From: Pandoraea sp. ASV26
Lineage (GTDB): Bacteria; Pseudomonadota; Gammaproteobacteria; Burkholderiales; Burkholderiaceae
DNA length: 33,211 nt
Direction of reading: 5' to 3'
Assembly: GCF_016428915.1 (NCBI RefSeq)
Contig: NZ_JAELTP010000062.1
Coordinates: forward strand, 1 to 33,211
A model generated the notes under the pieces. The model made no database searches and was not told where the DNA came from. It worked only from the letters and a program-made list of their open reading frames with translations. Positions 19,157 to 25,261 of the stretch are shown here, one piece after another (positions within the stretch are counted from its first letter, which is position 1; the number at the start of each line of letters is the position of its first letter). Made by a program: the position numbers and the translations under genes.

Positions 19157-19672
19157 TCATTCGGACCTCGGCATATGGGCCATGCAGTACTCGTGGGCGC
19201 GCTTGAGTTCAAGGCCGATCAGACGCGGCGATACACCGAAGCGGCGCGCCACGTCCTCGTTGGACATCTCATGCACCCGCACAGCGATGAAGATCGCGCG
19301 GCGACGCGGCGGCATGGTGGCGAGAAGCCGCTCCAGAAGCGCAATGTCGTCACGTGCTTCGGCCGTCTGCGCGGGGCCGGGCGCCGGGTCCACGAACTCC
19401 GTCATGAGCGCGTCGATCTCGTCGTCGCTCATGTACCGACGGTCGCGCTGCACGCGATCGAACGCCATGTTCATGGCGATGCGCATCAAATACGCGCCCG
19501 GGCTCTTCACGTCGCTCTGGCGGTCGGCCCGGTCATCGAGATGCACCCACGCGTCGTGCAGCGCATCGCTCGCGAGTTCGGCCGACCCGAGACGCCAGGT
19601 CAGCTTGCGTTTGAGATCCTCATAGCGCTGCGTGAGCAAGTCTCGCAGAAAGGCTCGGGGCGTATCGACCAT
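19157..19672 (-). CDS. ECF sigma factor, VreI-type (second signalling set)
   Basis: A 171-residue ECF sigma factor. Region 2 about residues 10-75 (LGSAELASDALHDAWVHLDD; AYLMRIAMNMAFDRVQRDRR), region 4 about 112-165 (LATMPPRRRAIFIAVRVHEM, SNEDVARRFGVSPRLIGLEL). Its ATG begins at the base right after the TAG stop of the STN gene, so the two are translationally coupled. A 76-base gap then leads to the fecR-like gene. By analogy with VreI it should transcribe nearby genes when the STN protein signals; likely targets are tpsA and the tpsB-exbBD-tonB group, but no target promoter could be assigned from sequence. It differs clearly from the FecI-like protein at 363-890. Confidence 0.9.
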   Translation of the reverse strand: MVDTPRAFLRDLLTQRYEDLKRKLTWRLGSAELASDALHDAWVHLDDRADRQSDVKSPGAYLMRIAMNMAFDRVQRDRRYMSDDEIDALMTEFVDPAPGPAQTAEARDDIALLERLLATMPPRRRAIFIAVRVHEMSNEDVARRFGVSPRLIGLELKRAHEYCMAHMPRSE

Positions 19673-20386
19673 CTATCGCTCCGTTATCGCCTGACACGGC
19701 GAGCGCACACATCCGGCCTGGCTCGCCTGACAGTCGGCGCTCACCAGCAGCAGGACGAACGGTCGCGACGTGTCGGCAGGCGCACTGCCGACATCGAGCC
19801 CAGTCAGACGGCGCACGATGGCACCGTCGCGACGATCGTCGCCCGTTGTATCGAGCAGACGAACCTGTGTCACGCGCGCGTTGGTGCCGACCTGCACGGT
19901 CATTGCCAATCGATACGCCCCCGGCGAAAGCGACGGCGCCGCACACAGCGCCTGCAACACGCTGCCCTGCAAGCGCGCGTGGTAATCGGTGAGCGCCCGT
20001 GCAGAACCACGGGTCGCGTCGTCCTGCGCCTGCCCACTGCCCAGGGGCGCGAGGACGAACGCGTTTTGCGCCGTCGCCTCGGCCGACACGCCGGTCCCTT
20101 CGAGCAGTTCGTCGAGGGCTTCACGCGGCGAGTAGATCCCCGAGACGGCGTGCGAGCGACGCCCTTCCACCAACGCCGACGGATAGAAGACGGACATGCG
20201 GGTCAGCGCATCGAAGCGGGCGAGCGCGTCCTTCAAGGGCAGCTCCGGGAGATCAAACGACTGTGCCTGCGGCGGTGCCGCAACGGCATGTTCGAGCGCC
20301 ACGCCGAACACGCCGCACAGCAGCCAGCCCGCCAGAACGCTCGCAGCCGCGAAGCGTAAACGGGGAGAGCGAGCAGTAGCAATCAT
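19673..20386 (-). CDS. Barrel-less STN-domain signalling protein, VreA-like
   Basis: A 237-residue exported protein. Signal peptide 1-36 (cleavage after AVA), STN domain about 43-113 (FDLPELPLKDALARFDALTR; SGIYSPREALDELLEGTGV), then, instead of a plug and barrel, a domain of about 85 residues (134-217) whose pattern resembles the TonB C-terminal fold (YHARLQGSVLQAL; VQVGTNARVTQVRLLDTTGD, then a final hydrophobic strand VLLLV). Four cysteines (148, 219, 226, 231) sit in the mature C-terminal part. Such a protein cannot be a transporter; it should talk to the FecR-like partner in the periplasm. VreA of P. aeruginosa PUMA3 is the known precedent of an STN protein lacking a barrel. ATG start, poor ribosome site, long leader after a Pho-box promoter. 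Confidence 0.88.
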   Translation of the reverse strand: MIATARSPRLRFAAASVLAGWLLCGVFGVALEHAVAAPPQAQSFDLPELPLKDALARFDALTRMSVFYPSALVEGRRSHAVSGIYSPREALDELLEGTGVSAEATAQNAFVLAPLGSGQAQDDATRGSARALTDYHARLQGSVLQALCAAPSLSPGAYRLAMTVQVGTNARVTQVRLLDTTGDDRRDGAIVRRLTGLDVGSAPADTSRPFVLLLVSADCQASQAGCVRSPCQAITER

Positions 20387-20518
20387 GTCGGGCGGCTAGC
20401 CTTTGCATGGCAGGCGGTCGGAAATATCGGAAATGGCGGGACCTCTGCGGCAGGCAAAGCGCACGGCGAAGCGCAAAGGCGCATGCCGTCTCCCCGTAAG
20501 TCCAAAAATAATTGGTAA

Positions 20519-20534
20519 GAATTCCTGAGAATTC
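20519..20534. repeat. Paired GAATTC motif in the vreA-like leader
   Basis: GAATTC (20519-20524), CTGA, GAATTC (20529-20534): two copies ten bases apart, each a palindrome, and the whole AGAATTCCTGAGAATTCT is nearly symmetric. It lies at or just after the likely -10 of the Pho-box promoter and could be an additional operator. Significance unproved. Confidence 0.35.
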
Positions 20535-20564
20535 TGGTGATCGATTGTGACAGTACTTTGACAG
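20531..20564 (-). promoter_or_regulatory. Pho box and probable PhoB-dependent promoter of the vreA-like gene
   Basis: On the minus strand CTGTCAA (20564-20558), AGTA, CTGTCAC (20553-20547) matches the PhoB site (two CTGTCAT repeats with four bases between) in 12 of 14 repeat positions and with exact 11-base periodicity. A weak -10, CAGAAT (20536-20531), follows ten bases later, as in PhoB-activated promoters, where the box replaces a good -35. The start codon at 20386 is about 145 bases downstream, with no other gene in between. Confidence 0.72.
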
Positions 20565-20683
20565 CACCTTTTATCGCTTCTCAAACGCTCGGCGTATCTC
20601 AGTAACTTAGTCATCCTGACGTGCTGATGCGCCTATTGCCAGCCACGAAAAGCGTTATGAAAGGCGTCATCCAAACACCCATA

Positions 20684-20726
20684 AAAAATCCCGTAACGCG
20701 CCCACGGGGTGCAGGCGGGTTACGGG
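20684..20726 (-). terminator. Terminator of the tpsB-exbBD-tonB group
   Basis: Arms at 20690-20702 and 20714-20726 (GGCGGGTTACGGG read against CCCGTAACGCGCC) pair over 13 bases with one mismatch and an 11-base loop; on the minus strand the stem is followed by a T-run (20689-20684). It lies about 100 bases after the YbjN-like gene, so it separates the structural genes from the signalling genes. Confidence 0.8.
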
Positions 20727-20823
20727 CCAACCAGTCGTATGCCTGGACGTGCTACGACCGCGCGCGGGAGATTCCCGAGGCTCAGGCGAGAAACGCGCAA
20801 AAGATGCGCCGCGCGGCGACGCT

Positions 20824-21414
20824 TTAGTTCAGCGTCATCGGTGCCTGCGTGTCCCCGCTCGCGAGCGTGTCGCGCTGCGCGGCAGGAATGTCTTCGCCCG
20901 ACGCTTCGGCGCTGGCGACCTGCTGCGTGAAGTTGCGAAGATGCAGGAAGAACTGTCCCATCATCTCGACCCACAGACGCATCGAGAAATTCAGGAAATC
21001 CGGGGAAACGCCGCCTGCCACGATGACATCCATCTCCAGCACGAGGAACTCGCCATGGGCCGCCACTCGGGCGAACCGGCGCGAGCGATGCCATTCGTTG
21101 ATGAGCCCTTCGGGCAGATCGCCACCCTGCACACGCAGCGGGCAGCTCAGCGTGAAATCGAGATACTGGTCGGCGCCGGCCTGATTACCCCAGTGCACCT
21201 GATATCCGATGCCATGGCTCGCGCTGTGCAGGCGCGTGACCAGATCGTCCTGTTGCACCGACACCGCGCAACCGGCGGCGCGAATGGCGTCGGCCACCTG
21301 AGCCGACGTGACAAACGTGATGATGCCTGCGGGCGACGACGCGCCCGAAGACGTCGGCGCACCGGCTCGCTCGGCGTCGTGATTGTCGTGTTGCATCGTG
21401 TTCTCTTCGTTCAT
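20824..21414 (-). CDS. YbjN-like domain protein
   Basis: A 196-residue protein without signal peptide or membrane helix. Residues about 32-165 look like a YbjN-type domain (related in fold to type III secretion chaperones): an opening helix SAQVADAIRAAGCAVSV, beta-strands such as QYLDFTLSCPLRVQG and FLVLEMDVIVAGG, then a closing helix FLNFSMRLWVEMMGQFFLHL. The first 30 residues are polar and probably disordered. ATG at 21414 with GAGGA nine bases upstream; a second ATG six codons later is possible. It is the last gene before the terminator and is preceded by a strong hairpin, so its expression may differ from the genes upstream. A chaperone role for a secreted partner is tempting but unproved. 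Confidence 0.7.
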   Translation of the reverse strand: MNEENTMQHDNHDAERAGAPTSSGASSPAGIITFVTSAQVADAIRAAGCAVSVQQDDLVTRLHSASHGIGYQVHWGNQAGADQYLDFTLSCPLRVQGGDLPEGLINEWHRSRRFARVAAHGEFLVLEMDVIVAGGVSPDFLNFSMRLWVEMMGQFFLHLRNFTQQVASAEASGEDIPAAQRDTLASGDTQAPMTLN

Positions 21415-21450
21415 GCCAGTGGTCCTCGAACTATCGTTATGCGAATTCAG

Positions 21451-21479
21451 GACGAGGGGCGCCGTCGACGCCCCTCGTC
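21451..21479 (-). other. Strong intercistronic hairpin
   Basis: A perfect 11-base inverted repeat, GACGAGGGGCG (21451-21461) and CGCCCCTCGTC (21469-21479), with a seven-base loop, starts ten bases after the stop of the coiled-coil gene. No T-run follows on the minus strand, so it looks like an mRNA-stabilising or processing hairpin, or a leaky terminator before the YbjN-like gene. Confidence 0.7.
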
Positions 21480-21489
21480 ACACGCGGTA

Positions 21490-22236
21490 TTACTGCGATG
21501 CTGCCGGTGCCGACGCCGCTGCCGCAGCGGTTTCGGCGGGCTTTGCGGCAATGGCGGCGGCGGCCTGCTGCTCGTCGAACTTGCCCTCGTAGAGCTTGTC
21601 GCCGAACTGCTGCGCGATTTGCTCGTACTTCACACGGGCCTGAGTGGCGAACGGCTGACGCGCCGCGACCACCGTCGCCACATCCATCGTCTCGTAAGCC
21701 GTCAGAATCTCCTGTCCGACGGCATACAGACGATCGTTCTTCTCCTTGCACATCGTGAGCGCGACACGCTGTGCGGCCGCTTCGTCGGCGAAATGCTTGC
21801 GCTGTGCATCGGCCTGACGGGCGAGCTTGAGCAGGTCATCGTAGGCGCTGCGGTACTGCGCGATCTGCGCGTTGGCCTTGTCGGCCACCGACTTCACCTC
21901 CGATTGCGAAGCCCGGGCGTCCTGCGCGAGGCGCTCACGCGCCTGACGCTCCGCCGCCAATTGCTGCTGAGCTTCGTCGAGCGCCTTCTTCAGCGCTTCA
22001 GGCGAGTCCTTGCCGGGCGCGCCGGTCGTGGCACCGCCGGCCTTGAGCGCAGCGAGTTCGTTCTTCGCCTGCTGGAGCTGCTCCGTCGTGCTGCGCAGTT
22101 GCGTGCGCAGCCGCTCTTCCATCGTTGGCGCGCCCTGCGGCGTCTGTGCCGAGGCAGCCGAGCACACGGCAAGCAGCACCGCGGCGGCCACCCCTGACGC
22201 CAGACGCGACATCGCGCGCGGGGGCTGTTGACTCAT
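21490..22236 (-). CDS. Periplasmic coiled-coil protein
   Basis: A 248-residue exported protein of unrecognised family. Signal peptide 1-30 (AVLLAVCSAASA), then heptad-rich helices about 38-150 (MEERLRTQLRSTTEQLQQAK; QQLAAERQARERLAQDARAS), a helical part with the cysteine of LTMCKEKNDRLYAVGQEIL, and an alanine-rich tail from about 225. The ATG at 22236 has an excellent ribosome site, AAGGAGGTG, which overlaps the stop of the porin gene (10-base gap), so the two are co-translated. Longer in-frame readings into the porin gene are shadows. It may bridge envelope layers or assist the ExbB/TonB complex, as YbgF/CpoB-like coiled-coil proteins do with Tol-Pal; that is only an analogy. Confidence 0.85.
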   Translation of the reverse strand: MSQQPPRAMSRLASGVAAAVLLAVCSAASAQTPQGAPTMEERLRTQLRSTTEQLQQAKNELAALKAGGATTGAPGKDSPEALKKALDEAQQQLAAERQARERLAQDARASQSEVKSVADKANAQIAQYRSAYDDLLKLARQADAQRKHFADEAAAQRVALTMCKEKNDRLYAVGQEILTAYETMDVATVVAARQPFATQARVKYEQIAQQFGDKLYEGKFDEQQAAAAIAAKPAETAAAAASAPAASQ

Positions 22237-22246
22237 GACCACCTCC

Positions 22247-24109
22247 TTAGAATCGCGCGTTGACTTCGATTTGCAGCGTGTCGATCGACAACGGCGCACC
22301 ATAGACTTCCTTCGTCGAGAGCCAACGGCCCGTGAGCCATGCGTTCTTGTCGAAGGCATACGAAGCGCCGATGTAGTAGCCCTTCGCGTTCGTGCCACCG
22401 CCGTGGAACGTCGAGTCGTTGTAGGCGTCAGGCACGGCATCCGGCTCGATACGCTTGTAGCCGAACAACACGTTCCAGTCGCCACGCGAGGCCATGACCG
22501 GCTTGCCGAAGGTCGCCTGGAACAGGTAAGCGTTCGGGCCGCTCTTGAAGTTGGCGCGCGTTGCATCGCCCGCGCCGAAGTTGTTCACGATGCCGCCGTT
22601 CGCGCGCGCCCACATCTCGCCTTCGTTGTAGGCCAGGTTGCGGATGTAGTTCACGTCAAAGCGCAGCGGGTAGCGACCGGCCAGCACCGTATCCCAACGC
22701 GCCGACAGATCGAGCAACTGGAACTTCGAGGCATAGCCGACATACTGCGGTTGCGCCGTGTTGGCCGGATCGAGCGGGTTAAGCGCGATGTTACGCAGCA
22801 GCATGAGCGTGTTGCCCTTCTGCATGAAGGCCGGACGCGACCAGTCCGTGTCGCAGCTCGTCTGGCCGGCGTAAAGCGCGCAAGGCGACGACAGTTGACC
22901 CGTGATGTTGCGGAAGTCGAAGTAGCCGACCGTGCCGCGGAAGCTGTTCTTCGAGTCGAGCTTCCAGTTCGCACCGAACTGCGTGCCGAGCAGCCACTTG
23001 GTCTGGCTCGACATCTTGGTCTGGCTGTTCGACGGCGAGTTGTCGCCCGAGTACTCTAGCGGGATGAAGCCAAGCGAGCCGAACAGTTCGACGTTCGGGT
23101 TCTGCGGCAGCACCTTGTTGAACTGCGCGGCAATGCCGTCGATGTTCAGGTCGCTCGAGAACAGCAGATCGCTCGTGACATACGGCGGGGCAAAACGACC
23201 GCCCGTGACTTTCATCCACGTGAACGGCTGATACGACATCCACATCTGGTCGAGCCACACGCTCTTCTTGTTCAGGCCGCCACCCAGCGTGGAGTTGGTC
23301 GACACAGGGCTGTCGTCGTTGCTGCTGGCCAGTCGCACACCGGCTTTGACCTGCTCGGACACGTCGGCGAAGATACCGAAGCGCGCACGGGCACGGAACT
23401 GGTTGGTGCGGTTCTGCGTGGTGTTGAGCAGCGGCGGCAGCGTCAGGTTGGTGTTCGAGTTGACGTCGAAGCCATTGCCCTTGTTGATCTGCGCCCAGTC
23501 GATCTGCGTGTTCGTGTTGCTGCTCGAGTAAAAGCGCGATTCGTTGCGCAGGCGGAAGTCGCCTTCGATATGAATGCGCTTGGTCCACTCGGGCATTTCG
23601 TTCGGCGCGGCCCAGCCTTCCGTCTTGGCCTGAGCCATCACTTCGTTCTTCACTTCGTCGCGAATCTGATCGCGCGTGGTCTGCGAGATGTACGGGATAC
23701 GCACGTCGCCCGGCTCGGCACCGGGGAGCGCCGCGGCGGCGGCCACCGGTGCGGCAGCCGCCTTCTGCGCCGCCGCCGACGCCGCATAGGCTTCGGTTTC
23801 CGCTTGCGCGAGCAAGGCTTCGCCGGTGGCCTTGTCGATCGCCCCGCTCTTGATGAGGCCGCGGATCAGCTTGACCATCGCGGTCTCTTTCGGCGCAGGC
23901 TGCGCCTGCGCGTGGGCCAGGCCCGCGGTACCCAACAGGGCGAGCGCCAGCGCCACGGCGCCTGCGGTACCCGCAGCGCGTGGCGCACGTCGGTGCGCGA
24001 GCGCGTCGGTCATACGTTCCAGTGCTTTCATTTTGTGTGTGACTTTTGCGTAAAAAGGAAGTCCTGCTTCAACCGCCTGCGGCGTGACGAGCGTCGTGTT
24101 GCGCTTCAT
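22247..24109 (-). CDS. Putative outer-membrane porin (Porin_5-like family)
   Basis: A 620-residue predicted beta-barrel of the putative porin family often found beside TonB/ExbB genes. The N-terminus has a hydrophobic signal segment ending at AGLAHA (about 62-67), a helical alanine-rich stretch to about 130, a helix QTTRDQIRDEVKNEV, then the barrel from about 175 (IHIEGDFRLRNES) to the terminal phenylalanine (EVNARF). The loop cysteines PCALYAGQTSCDTD may form a disulfide. Its ATG overlaps the stop of tonB as ATGA, with GGGGA upstream, so the 24109 start is kept although it gives an n-region of about 45 residues; an ATG at 24031 would give a normal signal peptide but has no ribosome site. The substrate is unknown. 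Confidence 0.85.
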   Translation of the reverse strand: MKRNTTLVTPQAVEAGLPFYAKVTHKMKALERMTDALAHRRAPRAAGTAGAVALALALLGTAGLAHAQAQPAPKETAMVKLIRGLIKSGAIDKATGEALLAQAETEAYAASAAAQKAAAAPVAAAAALPGAEPGDVRIPYISQTTRDQIRDEVKNEVMAQAKTEGWAAPNEMPEWTKRIHIEGDFRLRNESRFYSSSNTNTQIDWAQINKGNGFDVNSNTNLTLPPLLNTTQNRTNQFRARARFGIFADVSEQVKAGVRLASSNDDSPVSTNSTLGGGLNKKSVWLDQMWMSYQPFTWMKVTGGRFAPPYVTSDLLFSSDLNIDGIAAQFNKVLPQNPNVELFGSLGFIPLEYSGDNSPSNSQTKMSSQTKWLLGTQFGANWKLDSKNSFRGTVGYFDFRNITGQLSSPCALYAGQTSCDTDWSRPAFMQKGNTLMLLRNIALNPLDPANTAQPQYVGYASKFQLLDLSARWDTVLAGRYPLRFDVNYIRNLAYNEGEMWARANGGIVNNFGAGDATRANFKSGPNAYLFQATFGKPVMASRGDWNVLFGYKRIEPDAVPDAYNDSTFHGGGTNAKGYYIGASYAFDKNAWLTGRWLSTKEVYGAPLSIDTLQIEVNARF

Positions 24110-24828
24110 GGTCTGCGTCCCCGGATGCTCATCGAGAGCGGATAGCGCAGCGACGCCGGTGGCTTCTCTTCTGCACGGAAGTCGCGCAGCATCGCGAGCA
24201 CCGCATCGTCGATGGCCGCGTTACCCGTGCCTCGCACCATCTGGGCGCGCGTGGCGCGTCCGTCGGCGTCGAGCCAGAGATCGATGCGCACGTCGTCGAA
24301 TGCGAGCGTGCGAGTGCGTTGATCGCGCCCGAACGCCTGTTGCAGCGAACTGGCCAGCCAGGCGCTATAGGAGCGGCTGCCCAACCCGCCACCACCGCCG
24401 GTCATGCCGCCACCGTTGCCGGCGCCGATACCGAACGCGTCAGTGCCAGCCTGCGCGTCGCCATTGATCGTCACGGCATCGCCGAGATCCTTGGTCGGGC
24501 TTGGCGGCGTGTCGTCCTTCGGCGGCTCCACAGGGTTGGGCTTCGGCTCGACGACTTCCGGCTTGACCTTCTCCGGCTGCGGCTCAGGCGGCTTCTCCTG
24601 AGGTGGCGGCGGAGGCGGCGGGGGCGGCAGCATGAGCATCGGCGGGGCGTTCACCTCGCGGCGCACGCTGGCCTTGTCCGTGAGCAAGTGCCAGAAAAGG
24701 GCGATCAGACCGAGCACGACGAGGCCACCGACGATCAGTCCCCCGCGCCGGCGCAGGAGCGCGAGCGCCGGACTGGGCGGCTTGGCGGCGGGCCGCACGG
24801 GGCTGGACGCGAAATCGCGAGGTTTCAC
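24106..24828 (-). CDS. TonB-family energy transducer
   Basis: A 240-residue TonB-like protein. Cytoplasmic N-terminus, one membrane helix about 30-50 (GGLIVGGLVVLGLIALFW), a periplasmic proline-rich arm about 62-112 (a run of ten prolines, then PQEKPPEPQPEKVKPEVVEP), a glycine-rich linker about 128-150, and a TonB C-terminal domain about 152-238 (YSAWLASSLQQAF; VRIDLWLDADGRATRAQMVR). It should carry proton-motive-force energy from ExbB/ExbD to an outer-membrane partner. GTG start with AAGGAG that overlaps the stop of exbD (10-base gap). Candidate partners nearby are the siderophore receptor at 2037 and, less usually, the TpsB, the porin or the barrel-less STN protein. Confidence 0.92.
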   Translation of the reverse strand: MKPRDFASSPVRPAAKPPSPALALLRRRGGLIVGGLVVLGLIALFWHLLTDKASVRREVNAPPMLMLPPPPPPPPPQEKPPEPQPEKVKPEVVEPKPNPVEPPKDDTPPSPTKDLGDAVTINGDAQAGTDAFGIGAGNGGGMTGGGGGLGSRSYSAWLASSLQQAFGRDQRTRTLAFDDVRIDLWLDADGRATRAQMVRGTGNAAIDDAVLAMLRDFRAEEKPPASLRYPLSMSIRGRRP

Positions 24829-24838
24829 GCTGCGCTCC

Positions 24839-25249
24839 TTACTGCGGCTTGCCGGTCACGAGGCCGACCTGGTTGAGATCGATCCGGCGCAGCAGATCGA
24901 GCACTTCGACGACCTTGGCGTACTGGACCTGCGCGTCGCCGCGCACGATCACCGGGAAGTCGGGCGTGATCGCCTTTTCCGTGCGCAAGCGATCCTCCAG
25001 CTCGGTGAGCGTCACCGGATAGGCATCGAGAAACACCTGACCGGCGTTATCGACCGTGATCGCCTTGGTCTTCGGCTTCTCGAGCGCCACCGATGAACTG
25101 GCCTTCGGGAGATGGACCTTGATGCCGGGAATGCTGGCGTTGCTCGTGAGAATGAAGATCACCAGCACCACCAGCAGCACGTCGACGAACGGCGTGATGT
25201 TGATGCCGCCCGCGCGCTTCTTCGCGGCGAATCGCGTTGCGTTTGCCAT
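24839..25249 (-). CDS. ExbD/TolR-family proton-channel subunit
   Basis: A 136-residue ExbD-type protein: short basic cytoplasmic tail, one membrane helix about 19-36 with the motif NITPFVDVLLVVLVIF that carries the proton-relay aspartate (D23), and a periplasmic domain about 45-130. Together with the ExbB part of the neighbouring fusion it should form the motor that drives the TonB protein encoded next. ATG with GAGGA upstream; 12 bases from the exbB-fusion stop, so part of one operon. Confidence 0.95.
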   Translation of the reverse strand: MANATRFAAKKRAGGINITPFVDVLLVVLVIFILTSNASIPGIKVHLPKASSSVALEKPKTKAITVDNAGQVFLDAYPVTLTELEDRLRTEKAITPDFPVIVRGDAQVQYAKVVEVLDLLRRIDLNQVGLVTGKPQ

Positions 25250-25261
25250 GATTCGTCCTCG

